NCBI GenBank assembly: GCA_037013495.1
Contig: CM072809.1
Location: forward strand, 4,921,001-4,985,000
Direction of reading: 5' to 3'
Length of the DNA: 64,000 nucleotides
Origin: Hippophae tibetana
Taxonomy: Eukaryota > Streptophyta > Magnoliopsida > Rosales > Elaeagnaceae
In this document: piece after piece, positions 13,320 to 26,760 of the stretch
Layout of the letters: each line of letters starts with the position of its first letter
Numbering within the stretch: the first letter of the stretch is position 1
Notes under the pieces: generated by a model
Told to the model about the DNA's origin: nothing
Database searches by the model: none
The model's input: only the letters and a program-made list of their open reading frames with translations
Position numbers and translations under genes: made by a program

Positions 13320-13984
13320 TGTGATCATTAATGACCTTGTTTAGTGGAAAAACCACTTACTTGATTTAATGTTATATTTTGCTAATGAATGAAGTAGGAA
13401 ATATGGAAGACATTTAATTAAAGATGCTATTGGAGCACTAATTTCTTGTGCATTCAATGTAGAGCACTAATTATTTATTTATTCAATGTGGAACACTAAT
13501 TTTTTGTTCATTCAATGTGGAGCACTAATTTCTTGTCCATTCAAAGTGGAGATGAACATAGAGTTTTTGCTACCATAAGTTTTTAAAGAATGTTGCCTAT
13601 AAATAGCTTGTTTCATTTGTGCAAAATATAAGAGCAAATGAATTAGAGAGCATTCATAAGAAAGATAGTAAAAGTTTTTGTGAGAGTTATCTTGTGAGTT
13701 AATACTTAGAAAAGAAAATTTGTTCCTTTTTTGTAAGTAATATTTTCCTTATTTTGTGAGAGAATTATTTCTCCTATTACAATAAAGATTAGAATTGTTA
13801 TCTCATTATAACTAAAAAGAATGTGTTGTAATCCTTGAAATCATCATACACTTGTCTGTGGTTTTTTACCCCAATTTATTCAGGGTTTTTTCACGTAAAA
13901 TATTTGTGTCAATTTTATTTTTATTATTTTTAATTTTACTTTAGTTATGTGTTAGCTTCGATCCGATAATTTTTTTTCCTAACA
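13320..13984 (+). repeat. Copia-1 3' LTR
   Basis: Matches the 5' LTR along its length with many point differences, indicating an insertion that is not recent. It ends AACA immediately before the TTATA target duplication. Confidence 0.9.
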
Positions 13985-13989
13985 TTATA

Positions 13990-16690
13990 TATTTGAAAAT
14001 AAAACGAGACTAGTTAAATAATTATTCACAGAATTATATACTTGGAATGTTTGATTGGGCAATTGGGCAATTTGTAAGAGCGCTTATCTTACAACAAATT
14101 TGCACCCAAAAAGTTGTATGTCACGGGTCAATATTACTTTAAATAGTTAAAATTATTTTTAGAAATATGTAATATACATTTATTAATTTGAATGAAAATT
14201 GTATGTTTTTAACGTTCTTCTACATTTTAAATTTATGCTGGTTAGCATTTCCGGATGTCATCCACATGTGGCAAATATGTGGTAAAAAAAATTCAAGATA
14301 AGAAACTAATTATAATTGGTTTAGTTTCTAGAACATGGATGGACATTATGTTGAGTGATGCAATTTTGTACTCAAACAAATAACGATGTGTTAACTCTCA
14401 ATATTATTATGCATCTTAAAAAGTTAAAAATCATATCATTTAAAAATATATGATACATATTTATTAATTTAAATATAAATTTATATGTATTTAACATTTA
14501 TAATATGTCGGGATATGTCATAGAATAGTAAAAGAAAGGTATTATCGCACTCTAGCCTATCATAGAGGAGAAATAGAGAACATGCGTGCCGAAGGGCCAC
14601 CGCACGTGATTAAATGGCTTATAGCCAATAGGCCAGTGGAATTGAGAAAAAACATGATATTGACAGAAAAAGACTCGCATGCAACATGGTTGTTTTCTTC
14701 ACGAAAAAATACAGGCGGAGTTGGTATTATTGCTGTGGTCAGAGATATAGGATTCTGGTTTCTCAATGGAAGAGCCCGTGAAGAACTGTCATTGGTAGGA
14801 GATTCTGTAGTAAAACACAAATTTGTCACACATGCAGGAAGGTTGGCACCCCCAATGTGTGGTTCATTCACAAAAGGGGAAATACGCTCAAGACATGTTT
14901 ATTTGTTCTTATCAAACGTATAAAAATAACATCACACGGGAAAATTAGATGGTAATGTAGAAGTTTAAATGTTAAGATATGAGTTTAAGTAGTAATGAAT
15001 ATTGAATTTAGTTTGTTTGAATTTCTAATAGAACTATTGTCTCTTTTTCTTTAGTCTCAAATTTAAAATAACAATTTTTTAAATAAGAAAATTGTAGAAA
15101 ATAAATTAAATTTTTATTCTAATAATCTTCTAAACAATTATTTTGATAAGCAAGAAGTTACATAAAATAATTTATTAAAAATATTGTATTTATTCGAAGA
15201 CATTATACATGTTATCACCTATCAAGCAAAATCCCAAGCCTTGGACACAATTGCATGCTGTAGGATGATCACAACCGTTTTCCAATTTTTTTCTTCAAAA
15301 CATGTTGACTTTTAATCCCCCCACCCCCCTCTCAAAGAGTTGAAGTTAACACATAATAAGAATTAGGAACAAATAATTCAATACTAAAGTAGTATTTCTG
15401 TGCTACTTTGGAAGATTTATGTCCAGTGTTATTTGGTTTTTAATATAAAAATGACAAAAGAAACTCAATTATAAATTATAGATAATGAAAAGCAAAAGAG
15501 AAAGGAATTATGGAATTTTTAGGAGAAAATTGCTTTGTCTTTCAGCTACTTTTCTTACTCCACTCCACTTTATTATTTCATAATAACTTTTCTTCTAAAA
15601 AAAGGACAACTTTTCAATTTTTATGAGCGCTTATATCTTCTTCATAATTGAATACTATGAACAAACAATGTAGTCAAACTGAACTCTAAGGCGGGATTAT
15701 GCCTCAAGAAACCAACATTTAAACAAAAAATATTGAGGCGGCAAGGGCTCTCTAAGTAATAGACTAGTTGGTGATAACGCTTTCCATATCAGATTTACCG
15801 ATATTTGTGTGGCTATGTCAATACTGCATCAGAGCAAAACGTAAAGCACTTCTAATACTTTGAGAAACTCATCTCACATGTTATCCTTCCCACTTAATAG
15901 ATGAGAATCCCTTCAACTATGCACTTATCTCCAAAATTTGCTCCCTCTCCAAATATGTACAAGCACTGACTCTCTAACATCTCTTTGCTAAGGAGCTTAA
16001 TTTAATGAAGCTCTTATAAATGTTTATGTTATACCCGGTGTGCTTATTATACAAATTTAAAATGAATGAAACCTCTCCAAGTAATAGTGTTTCAATTTAC
16101 TTATAGCTTTTTAATTGAAAAAAAAACTAATGATAATATGTGATCATTTTAGTTTCACAAATTAGATATATTAGTTAACTTATTTTAAATTAATGAATTT
16201 TAATGACATTATTATTAAATTAATAGAAATTTTAATCATTTTTTGATATTTTTGGTTCGTGGGTGGATGTCTAATGATCTAAAAATGAAAAAAGTGAGAA
16301 AAATAGAAAATAAGGTAACTTAAATATCACAAAATGATATGCAAAATTAACTAAAGTGTCTATTAAATGATTAAAATATATCAATTTAAAATTAAAATTT
16401 ATGCTTCCCTTGGAAAATAAGGCTTCAATAGTCTACCTTACAATTGCACCCTAGACATGCTAGGTATTTAGCAGGGGAGGGGATTATATTAGAAAAACTT
16501 AAAAGAGAATATCATCTTAAGAGTTACAACTCAAAATTATATTTTAGTGCTGTAAAAAGCTCTTTATATGTTTTCTATTAAAAAGCAAATAATCGTTGTT
16601 TGATTGTGCTTTAAAAAGGCACTTTCTAGAAAGCACTTAGAGCATATATGTAGACATATCTTTGCGCTATAGAATATATAAGATAATTGT
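13990..16690. other. Spacer with one unassigned ORF
   Basis: AT-rich spacer downstream of Copia-1. Apart from the ORF at 14582-14923 (listed separately) I see no gene, tRNA or element ends. Confidence 0.5.
14582..14923 (+). CDS. Unidentified open frame (113 codons), also open antisense
   Basis: An island of higher GC in AT-rich spacer, open from ATG 14582 to TAA 14923. The opposite strand is also open for 103 codons (14871-14560). The plus-strand product begins MRAEGPPHVIKWLIANRP and contains GGVGIIAVVRDIGFWFLNGR; I do not recognise either reading. No splice partners, signal peptide or transposon hallmark is visible. It could be an inserted or captured fragment, or chance. Strand and coding status are undecided. 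Confidence 0.2.
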   Translation: MRAEGPPHVIKWLIANRPVELRKNMILTEKDSHATWLFSSRKNTGGVGIIAVVRDIGFWFLNGRAREELSLVGDSVVKHKFVTHAGRLAPPMCGSFTKGEIRSRHVYLFLSNV

Positions 16691-16783
16691 ATGCATGTGC
16701 CTTTTTGAAATCAACATTAAATCTAAAATGCTAAACAAAAGAATTTGCTCTAAAAGTCTAATCTAAAACAAATAAATGGATCA

Positions 16784-17250
16784 CCTACAGTTTAGAAAAC
16801 AATTGAAGTCAGATCAAAAAACGGCACGCAATACCATATAATTTCAGCATGGAAACCACGTGAATTGTAATAATTGCTAACCGATAGACAAACGGATATC
16901 ATATTTGAGTCGGTCCACACTTCAGATAGGGAAATACTAACCTTTTTTTTCCTCGTAAGCGATCTCAAACATTCAAGAAACTGCAACGAAGCCCAAGATT
17001 CCTCTGAAATTTGATTAAAGAAGCAACATAAACTGAATCGTTCGACGGTTGAATTAACAAAAATGAAAACAGATTAGTTTTAAACATAATACAAACCGAA
17101 GGATTTGGCGATTTTCTTGCCAAACAAACACTCCAATAATGCTACTGAGAAAACTGAGGGAGAGAGAAGGGAAGGAAGCGGAGGTAGAAAAAGGGAAATG
17201 AAGAAATAAGAAACAAAAAAGAGTAGGGGTGGGCTATTTATATATAGGAA
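16784..17250 (-). promoter_or_regulatory. Possible promoter and spliced noncoding 5' exons (minus)
   Basis: On the minus strand a TATA box (TATATATAAATAG, ~17235-17248) is followed by a CT-rich stretch typical of plant leaders. A candidate exon (~17205-17097) ends at a donor (TTCG|GTTTGT). A second exon (17003-16942) is bounded by TTTCAG and AAG|GTTAGT, and a third acceptor lies at 16785. Neither exon has a usable ATG frame. This may be the leader of a lost or truncated gene, or a long noncoding RNA. No downstream coding exon was recognised. Confidence 0.3.
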
Positions 17251-17259
17251 GGAATTAGA

Positions 17260-20200
17260 TAAGAGAGAGAGAGTATAAATTAGCAGACAATATTCCCTTC
17301 AAAATCACTTTTTGGCGGGGGTGTGGAATTGCAGTGAAGAGGAGGGGCTGGAATGGCTTTGTTCGCTTTTTCTTTTTTAATATCTTCTTTAAGCTTTAGG
17401 AATTAGGGCCACTGTGCTACGCTCACACGCTTACACAATTACACCCAATTATTTGGAGGGAATTTGTTCCCTTTTCTTTTGTTTTAAAATTGTTAAGAGA
17501 ATAATTTTTCATTCAACACGATCTTCTATTTTGCTTTTTATTTTCGTGTTTTTGTTTATTTTTAATGTTAATCTTCTACTTTTATCTCCAATATACTTTG
17601 AATTTAAAAAAATTATATAAAATATTTATATTATTTAACGATTTAAATAAATAATGTATATAGTTGAAATTTAAATATCATACACAATCAAAATTATCAA
17701 ATTTAGTTAGTTTTATGTAAGTAAAAGGGTTATTTTAACTTACCTCATATGTAAGAAATAAGTTTAATGGCATAGAGATATGCTTTTTTGAATAGAATTT
17801 TCTTTTTAATTATCCTTCAAGTGATGGATATATTTATATTAAAAATTATTACACATATATTTTTTAATATAATTAAAAATAAAATTAATTAAATAATTGA
17901 GTTATATAAAAATAAAATCAGAATGTATATCTCACTCGTCAAAAGCATTTAAAATAATATTTTTGATTACTTAAAAAAAATTATCTTATGGATAATTTGA
18001 AATCATAAAATAGTTTATAAAATATCTTTTTATATAAATTAAAATAATATTGTGTGTTGAAATTTTTAAAATTATTTTTTTTAACATAATTATAAGAAAA
18101 ATATTAGAAAGTAGTTATATATGTGTGCAGCTATTTTGTATATAAATAGATATAATAAATAATATTAATAAATATTTTTTTAGATGGTGTAAATTAATGA
18201 TATAAATACTACTATATTTTAAATTTTAAATTTAATAAATAATTATTAAATTAAGAAAAAATCGAATCAAATAAAAGAAATAATTTGTTAAAACACTTAA
18301 TTAGAAAACAATATATATATATATGATTCTAGAGTTTAATTAAAATATAATCCAACCAATTGTTAGAGGGCGTCATAGGTGGGTCATCATCACTCATCAT
18401 TTCAAAATTGAAGAATTTAATTGTACAAATTAAGGATGATTATTTCGAAAAATAAAAACGTTTACCACCTTTTTATTTCAATTTTATCCCCCTCACTCTG
18501 GCTTTGTCGGCTTTTTATTTAAAAATTTAAAGAAATTTCTTTTTTATTTTAGTTTCCAGCTTATGGTTTTATGTTCTTTATTTTTTTCATTTATTTTATA
18601 AACTTTCATATAAAGATAAATATGTATTTTTAATTTATTTAAACTTTTAACATATATGAAATTGTAATTAGTCAATATGCATTCATATGTTTAAAAGTAC
18701 AAACATATACTTATATATATTGTTTATTGAATGTGTGCATATATCATAATCATCTGTTAATATGAGTTTTTAATTTATAATTATATGATCATATAAACAC
18801 ATGTTTTTATGGAATGAAAAAATGATCAAATACATATTAAACTTGTCAAACAAAAGGTATTCAAAATAAATTTGAATAATTATTATTTTTTTAATTAATT
18901 GAACATATGTACGTTTTTATCTCTCTCTCTCTATATATATATATGGTTTATCTCCATATTTATTTCCCATTTATGATGTTTTATACTTATGGTCTTTTGC
19001 GAAATTGAGTTCTCAAGCTATGTTATATAGAAAAGAAGGTAGCTTGGTGTTCGAGTTTATCATCAAAGAAGCTTTCCGTGGTAATATAAAAAGTGCGAAA
19101 ATTCTTATATCAGTACCTTTGGGTTGTTTTCTGTAGTTTAAATATAGAGTTTTTTTATCTTACTTTTAAGAAAATAGCAAAGGATGATAAAATTAAATTT
19201 TAAAAGATTTTTTAATTAAATTTATTATATTTTTACTAGTAATTTTATTTTCAGTACATAAACGTCGAACTCATTTAAAAATTTTTATATAACATGGAAG
19301 TAAAGGCCTTCTTTAAATTTTATACCTTTTAAAATGTATATTTTTTTAGATAAAATAATACTTGTTATAATTAGAATCTGTCATTTAAATTTTAATAGAA
19401 TGAACTAATTTTATTTATTTATTATTACGGTGGAAAAAGAAATTATTTTTGTTATTTATCAATTGATACTTAGTAACGAGAAAAATACAATTTGATTTTC
19501 ATTGTTCTATTTTTGCGACTACCTTATTTAGTTCACGCATGATTTGTTTGTTTTATCTTAATCAATCTATTTTTCACGGTTCAAAAATTTGCACTACAGC
19601 TCCGGTTCCGGTCAGTGTATTTTGCTTTAATGTAGTTTATTCCTTTCATAACTGTTAAAACGTGAAAGTAAAAAGGCCTGTATAGAATTACTGTTTTGAA
19701 TGTCAATGTTAAATCCTAAATAATTATTTTTTTCACAAAATAACACTCCACAAAATGCTTGTCGATTCACTTTGCCTTCCAGCTTCCATCAACTAAAATT
19801 AATAAGAAGATTCGAAATGTTTGCGTAATAAAGAGTGGCTCTAAAAACAAATAAAAATAAATGTTTTTTCTTAATAAATTTATATAAGTTTGAAAAGGGA
19901 GAGATGCCTTCATCTTTCAGCAGAGATTGCCTTTGATTCGCTTCTTTTCTTCTCTGATTGTCTATATAGCTTACAGCTAATACCTTTTGTTTGCTTACAG
20001 AAGCATTATTAAAAGCCATCCTTTTTGTCCTTTGTCAAAGCATTCAAAGGAAAATATATATATTCTGATAAGATGAACTTTTCGCAGCTCACTCGCTTTG
20101 TTAATCTTATGAAAAAGTATATCTCTAGTTTTATATAGCATATAATATAATACTTTTTAATTCATCAAAATATACATGTGTTACAAACTAGAGCATTTAT

Positions 20201-23200
20201 TAAAATAAAATTTTAAGTCAATAAAAAATACAAAAATAAACAATATATATGTGAAATGAAGAAAAATAAAATATATATAATAATAAATATATAATTCCTT
20301 TATATTAATTAATATTGATAAAAACTTGTTACAAATTAATTTAAAATAATAACAATAAATTATAAAATAATTATAAGATTTTAGATTTTTAAATTTTAAA
20401 TCATTTTTATAAAAAAAATTATTGATATTTTAATAGAATAAAAATATAACTTAAAGATGAAATATAAAATATATAATACATTATTTATAATTAGTTTGAA
20501 TTTAAATAAATTTAAATCTATAAAAAACCAAAAAAATAATTTTTATATATTTATTAAAGTAATATATAATTTTAAGAAACATAGTGAGAAATACAATATT
20601 CATTCTTATTTCATCTCATATTATAAAATACGAATATTTGTTACACATTTTTTTTTTCTATTATATTGTTACTATTCTTTACTCCAATAGAATAATTCCC
20701 ACCAAAAATTACCCATTATAGAAAATTTACAACTCTAATTGTATAAGAAGTTATAGATTTACGTTGAAAAAAGAACTAAATAAAATTAATAGTCAGCATT
20801 ATCATATATGAGTAATAACACAATTAATTATTAATTTTATTATATATATAGGTTTAAATTTTCCGGACAACGTTGAATTAGTACTTAATTAATGACTTCG
20901 TGGTTATTAATGAATAAAAAATATAGTGTTCTCACTAATCCTCTCGAGATTTATGTTAGAAAAAAAAAATTAGAGCATTAATTATTTTACACTCTCTCAT
21001 CTAAAAAAACTAGAGCATTAATTATTTAATATTCTCTCGTCTCTTTAATAGATCAACATTATCAAGCTCTAAATGTATGACTAATGTCATAATTAACTAT
21101 TAATTTAATCATATATTTCACAAAAGGTATATTTTCGTGTTAGAAATTTCCTCATCATATACATCGGTATTGTTTTCTCCTGAGCATGATCAATGAAATC
21201 ACAGGATAAAAACATGACCAATGAACTTATTATTAGAAAGAGCACTAATATAAATCACGGATTCATTACCAACACAATAAACATGATTAAATTTTTATTG
21301 AATGTAATTTTGTAAATTTATTTATAATATTCAACCACTCAAACACATTATTTAAAATAAATAAATAAAATTTGCAATGCTTAGAGCTTTGTTTTTTTGA
21401 AAGAATCATGATGGTCGATTAGTGGATGAAAAGCGTAAATTAGGATTTTTTTTTCTCTCCTTTTTTCCCAATAAATAATTTATCCTTTATTTAGTTAATT
21501 ACATCCAAAGCCAATAAGTTTGTGTCTTGGATTAGAGTTCTAATCACAAATATAACACGTGAATAGTGTACTTATTCTAAAAAAAGAAAGAAAGATATGA
21601 GATCGATAAAGAGAGATTTAGAAGGATTGGGAGAGATAAATTGGAGGCAATGATTTGCTGTACGAAGGAAAGGAACCTAATTAAGTTGGACCCTTGCTGC
21701 AGGAGATTAAATGAGGATTCTTGATTTGAAAAGGGGGGGTAATTTTCATGCACGTAACGATCCACTTTGGCTTTTTGGGATTCTCTGTCTAGCCAAAGAT
21801 AACAGTTACATATTTTTCGCCATCATTTTACACAATTAACTTTCTTCAAATTTCAAAAAGTGTCTTTTCTTCTCTGCGAAGAAGATATCATATCTTATCA
21901 TGTGGAAGAGAATGAAAGAGCCAATACCTCTTAAAAAACAATAATAATAAAAAAGATGAGACTTGATTTTTTAAGTTAATAAAATTTAAATAAGTATAAT
22001 TTTAAAAAAAAATATACAATTTTTTCATACTTTAGCAAATAATTTAACAAATCAACATATTCAAGCTACCTCCTAAAAAGACTTTACAGAAGCCTCTTAA
22101 AAAGATTATTATACATGTAAGTCTTAACTATTTTATTGCTCCCATATTTTAACAACTTCATAAATATTTTTAAATTTTTTAACTCATATAATTTAATTTT
22201 GAATTTTTTAAAATTTAAAGCTTCAATACAAAATATGAAGTAATCATGAAGTTTTTAATGTGATTTTTTTTTTTTGGGATAGAAAAATTAACTAACAGTA
22301 CCTTTAAACCTTCTAGTCTTTGCCCAAAAAATAATAATAATAAATATATAAATAAATAAAGAATACAAAAGTACAGTTTCTCCCGTAGGAGACGTTAAGA
22401 CTAATTAATTGGATACACTCACCGCGTAATTACCGTCAGGCGTCAGGTGTTTACTACTAGTCTATTTTATTCTCTCTTTTTCTACAAGGGAAACGAAAAT
22501 TGACAGACAAAGTTAATCTAAGTGAACAATAATTACATATAAAGGACACTCATCAGTCATTACGCTTGACAATTTGACATATACTGCATGCTTATCCAAA
22601 ACGCATAGCCCATAAAGTGTGGAAATCTATACTCAAGCCACTTTGGTTTGTTTGTTCCCCATTATGATTCTTTGGTCTACAATCTATAAACCATATGGGG
22701 TCTTTGAGATGATGGCGTTATAGGCTATATAGTAGCTTAAGGTTGGTTCTTTTATTTTTGGTGGGGAAGGTTATCCATGTAAAAGAGATTATTGAAACCT
22801 AATTTTATCCTTAATACGTCTCATGAAATTTACATGTAACTAATTGCCGGATCCCTAATGATTTGAAACAATGTTAAATGATATTTCATGCTACAGTCTG
22901 CAGTTTTTTCTTTTACAAGGGAGAGGTGGAGGCAAAAATAGGGTGAACTGTGGACACCATTTTTTCCTTTTTGGGTTGTTGGAGAAGAATTCATCTAAGT
23001 TATGACCAGTAGAGATTCACATTTTTAAAACTTGAAGGGAAAACAAAAAGAAGAAGATGACAAAGATGGATTGTTTTGATGATCAATGAAAAAGGGTACC
23101 TCTACTTGAAGCACCAAGCGTGGGAGTCTAGTAATTATGCTATAATCACATTTAACCTTCTTAATAAATCTATTAAGCAACTAGGTCTTACTACCACCCA

Positions 23201-23260
23201 GACATTAAAGAAAAGAAAAGTGAAGGATAAGTGACCACCCATCAATGAGGATAGGGCCCG
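17260..23260. other. AT-rich intergenic spacer
   Basis: Six kilobases with no recognised gene. A minus-strand frame at 20019-19789 starts MAFNNASVSKQKVLAVSY and has less AT-biased codons for ~40 residues before turning AT-rich; I cannot assign it. A ~20-base direct repeat (ACTAGAGCATTAATTATTT) lies near 20970-21030. The other frames are low-complexity. Confidence 0.5.
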
Positions 23261-23407
23261 TTTGTCAAATGAAATTAGAAACAAGATAAAATACTGGTAG
23301 CAGATCATTCAACCTTGTACAACAGAATGTAGGACCAAAGTCAGTGAGCTGGTCATACAAGTAGAAAAAAGATGCAAGAAGGAAACAACAGCCATACTTT
23401 GCATTAA

Positions 23408-25514
23408 CTAACTTGACTGAATAAGTAGTGGCCGCGAAGTGTGGCTTGAGAACCGATTGAATTCTGTCACAACAATAATAGAAATGATGAATATAAAAAC
23501 AAATCAGAGTTTGTTGCAAAGTGATAAAGTCTGCAAATTTACCTTGTGATTCCATCTGCAACCAATCTTTCGTGCAAATCAAAGCCTCTCGAGTATCAGG
23601 ATTCAATGAACTTCGACATTGATCCAGCACTCTGGCACTAGTGCTGAATGCTAATTCCGGTGCAACAGTTGACATAGGAGTTCCCAGAACATCTCGGGCC
23701 ATCATGGACAAGATAGGATACCTTGGGGTGTGGACTTTCCACCAATTCAATATGTTGAAGTCACAATTACGAGGAAAGACAGGTTCCTCTAAATATTTTT
23801 CCAGATCTGATATTACACTTTGACTTTGAGAAGTCTCGTGGAGGAATTTGTCAAAGCCCTTAAGTCTATCCCTAGTATCATTGCTAGTACTAGGTAAGCT
23901 GCTACCAGGCAAAGCTGAACCCTGGTCAACCATGGTTGAGCAGATAGAGTATGCATTGAAAAGTTCCTTAATGCCATCAGAGATTTCCTTTATTCGATCC
24001 AGAGCAGTACTACCATAAATTTGGGAATAGTAATATTCTACTAACTTTATCTTGAATCGGGGATCCAAAATTGCTGCTATAGCCAAGCCTAAATTACATT
24101 TGCTCCAATATTTATCAAACTTGACTTTCATCTTCATTGCCATTGAACTAAGGAATTCATCCGTGCTCTTGCACCACTCAATTAGTTGTAAGTGAACCTC
24201 ACAAATCTCAGGAAAATATATATTTGCAGTGGGAGATTTGTTGCCTGAGAAGACATTGGTAATCTCAACAAAAATATTCAGATGGTGAGCAACGGTAGCA
24301 GTCTGCTCCCATTCTGTGTCAGTTAAAGATGATGTATAGGTTGGTTCGTGCTCTTGCAATAGAGAGAATGCAGCCCTGTATTCCAAAGCTGTGTCCATCA
24401 TGAGACAAGTTGAGTTCCACCGAGTTAGGCAATCAAGAAATAATCTTTTCTGACTTTTGATTCTAACCTGTTGAGCAAGCTCATGAAACTTCTCTTGCAT
24501 TGCTTGTGAACTTCTAACATGTCTAACACTACCACGAATTTTTTGAATCACTTCTCCAAATGCTTCGATGGCATCTTGAACGATTGAACTTAAAACATGA
24601 GCAGCAGAACGCACATCAAGTAATTGGCCATGACTTAAGAGAGGCCTACTTTGGGAGATCTGGTCTTTAACTTTTAGAACAATGTCATCATCAGTGGAAC
24701 AGTCATCAAATGTCAGGGCAAACAATTTACTGTCAATATCCCAGTCCGTTACACACTTGAGAATAACTTCTGAAAGCAGGTCTTCAGTATAAGAAGAATC
24801 CAGTGTGACAAAATTCATTAATTTCTTTTGCATCTTCCATTCCTCATCTATGTAATGTGCGGTCAAACATAAATATTCCACATTTTCTGCAGAAGACCAC
24901 ATCTCTACAGAAATGTTAATTCTGCCATGAAAATTGGTTACCATCTCATAAACTTTCTGTTTTTCATTCCTATAAATTTCCAAACAAGAGTACTCAACAC
25001 CAGTATTTGGCACAACCTCCAACAGTGGCTGAAGATTCTTTACAAAAACTTTGAATCCCACATGATCAACCATGGCCAGTGGATAACCATGTAATATTAT
25101 CATTCGGGCAAGATCAAACCGACTACGCTCCTGATCAAATTTTCCACTTGCAAGGTTACAAATTTCATCTTTTTTTTTATCCTGGTCAAATTTTAGAATA
25201 GTAGGTTTGATATATTCATCATTTCTCTGTGCCTCATCATAATTGATGTTCGCAATGCTGACAGTATTATCTTTTTTCCTTCTCTTTGCTGCAAGTAGCT
25301 GAGACACATCAAAGTTGGACCTTTTCAAACATCGCATCAAGTGATTTCTCAGATGTGTAGTACCACTGTTACTTGATCCACTGAGTTTCTTGTTGCAGTG
25401 TACACAAATTGCATAGCATACATTGTCAGCCTTTCTAACCCTTTCAAAATGATTCCAGACAACAGATGTCAACCTCTTTGGTTTCTTAGCTACAGACTCA
25501 TTTAGTGTTTCCAT
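23408..25514 (-). CDS. BED zinc-finger, hAT transposase-derived protein (SLEEPER-like)
   Basis: Encodes about 670 residues read from ATG 25514; an upstream in-frame TGA excludes an earlier start. Residues ~15-65 form a BED finger (CVHC...HLRNHLMRC). Mid-protein blocks match the hAT RNase-H-like fold: LTFDDCSTDDD, a degenerate SAAHVLSSIVQD where active enzymes have a CAAH-like block, and LTRWNST. A DUF4413-like YWSKCNLGLAIAAILDPRFK follows, then the C-terminal dimerisation region (LEKYLEEPVFP...ILNWWKVHTPRYPILSMMARDVLGTPMSTVAPELAFSTSARVLD). A likely 3' intron runs 23542-23464 (CAAG|GTAAAT to GACAG), giving a short tail that stops at 23408. Reading through instead stops at 23265. The long intact frame without visible terminal inverted repeats favours a domesticated nuclear DNA-binding gene of the DAYSLEEPER/RICESLEEPER type rather than a mobile copy. 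Confidence 0.85.
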
Positions 25515-26760
25515 CACATTTGCTTGAAATCAACCCAATCTGCATATCATGATGATTATATTCAATAAATAAAACAATCCAATAATAGGATGAGCACAGT
25601 AAACAAATGCATTCAAAAGATAAAACTCCAGAATCTGTGTTAAATCCAGCATTTGAAACAATCACACTAGACCCACCTAACAGTCAGTACAAGTACATTC
25701 GGTAAGTCTACGCAACGTATTAGACATGTGCCAGTGTCACCAAGGTAATCCACAAAACTGAAAAACAAATTTTACTCTGAGAAACAAAGCTAATTATGAA
25801 TCACAAAGTAATTCCAATAGCTATGTCCTCTATATGTTAGCCCTTGACAAAGGCATCAAGCAATGAGAACAAGCATATGGCCCTAAAATTCTTGCAGCAC
25901 TAACTTCACACTTTTTTTTTCAACCAAAAAACATTATCACGATTTATAGAAAATAAACTCCCAATTTAAATTAGGAAGAGCAAAGCAATTTGATCAAAAT
26001 TTTAGAGTTTATATAAGGTAATCCACTCTGATTATTGTTCATTTCAATCATATGTTTCAGTTCTGGGAAGAAAAATCATAAGATTTTAGATAAAACGCGT
26101 ACTTGTCATAGAAGACTGAAAGATAAAGACATTGAAAATTCAAATGTTCGTGATCATCATAAATTCAGGAAGAAGTGCATAACAGAATATTCCGGGATCC
26201 CTGTTGCTTACAATCGGGCTTCCATGACAATAAATCAAACAAACTGAACGCACTTGATCACAGAAAACCATGACAATCTGGAAATAAACGAAAATAAAAT
26301 TTCACCAAATAAAACCCTGCAAAAAACTCAAATCTCATTATATATTACAACGCGAATTGTAAGAAGAAGGGGGGGGAACTCCCATTCAGATTTTCTTACA
26401 ACGTCGTGGAAATAGCACAAACATCAGAACCCAGGACATAATTCGCACAAAAAAATATATTATTTCCAATTTACATTTATGAACAACAATTACCAGTTGA
26501 AGCAAGTAAAAAAGGGGTCGATTTTCCAATCAAATTGGTCTTACAGATATCGTTGATGAAGCTCCTCTTCTTGAAATTTCAGAAAGTCCGATCGGGTGAT
26601 CCGGAAGATTTAGGGTGGATACTAAGAAACGGTGTGGGATAGAAAAGATTGATTCAACCCGATAAGGGTTGTGAGTGAATATGGGTAAAATCTGATAACA
26701 TATGCCCGATTTGATTGGTTCAAGACTTGGGTGGGTCAACGTCATCTTTTTGGAGTTTTA
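25515..26760 (-). promoter_or_regulatory. 5' leader and leader intron of the SLEEPER-like gene
   Basis: Upstream of the ATG the minus strand has an acceptor (ATATGCAG) near 25546. A less AT-rich block at ~26750-26548 ends with a plausible donor (ATCT|GTAAGA). This suggests a noncoding first exon and a ~1-kb leader intron, a structure common in SLEEPER-type genes. Nothing else is recognised in 25550-26540. Confidence 0.4.

Larger units (their letters stand above)
8848..13984 (+). mobile_element. Ty1/copia LTR retrotransposon (Copia-1), complete ends, dead coding
   Basis: A 5.1-kb element with TG...CA LTRs of 706 and 665 bp (8848-9553 and 13320-13984), flanked by identical 5-bp target duplications TTATA (8843-8847 and 13985-13989). 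A primer-binding-like site complementary to initiator tRNA-Met (TGGAATCAAAGC) lies at 9555, and a purine-rich tract (AAGTGGAAGAA) precedes the 3' LTR. The domain order gag, protease, integrase, RT, RNase H defines the copia type. The coding part has several stops and frameshifts and lacks much of RT, so the element cannot act autonomously. Confidence 0.95.

Noticed and set aside
14050..14130. tRNA-like string (AAGAGCGCTTATC...CACGGGTCAA)
   Set aside because: No cloverleaf can be drawn: the acceptor stem and T-loop consensus are missing. At most a very degraded tRNA-derived repeat.
20457..20690. 77-codon plus frame
   Set aside because: Composition is almost only Lys, Asn, Ile, Phe and Tyr, as expected from AT-rich noncoding DNA.
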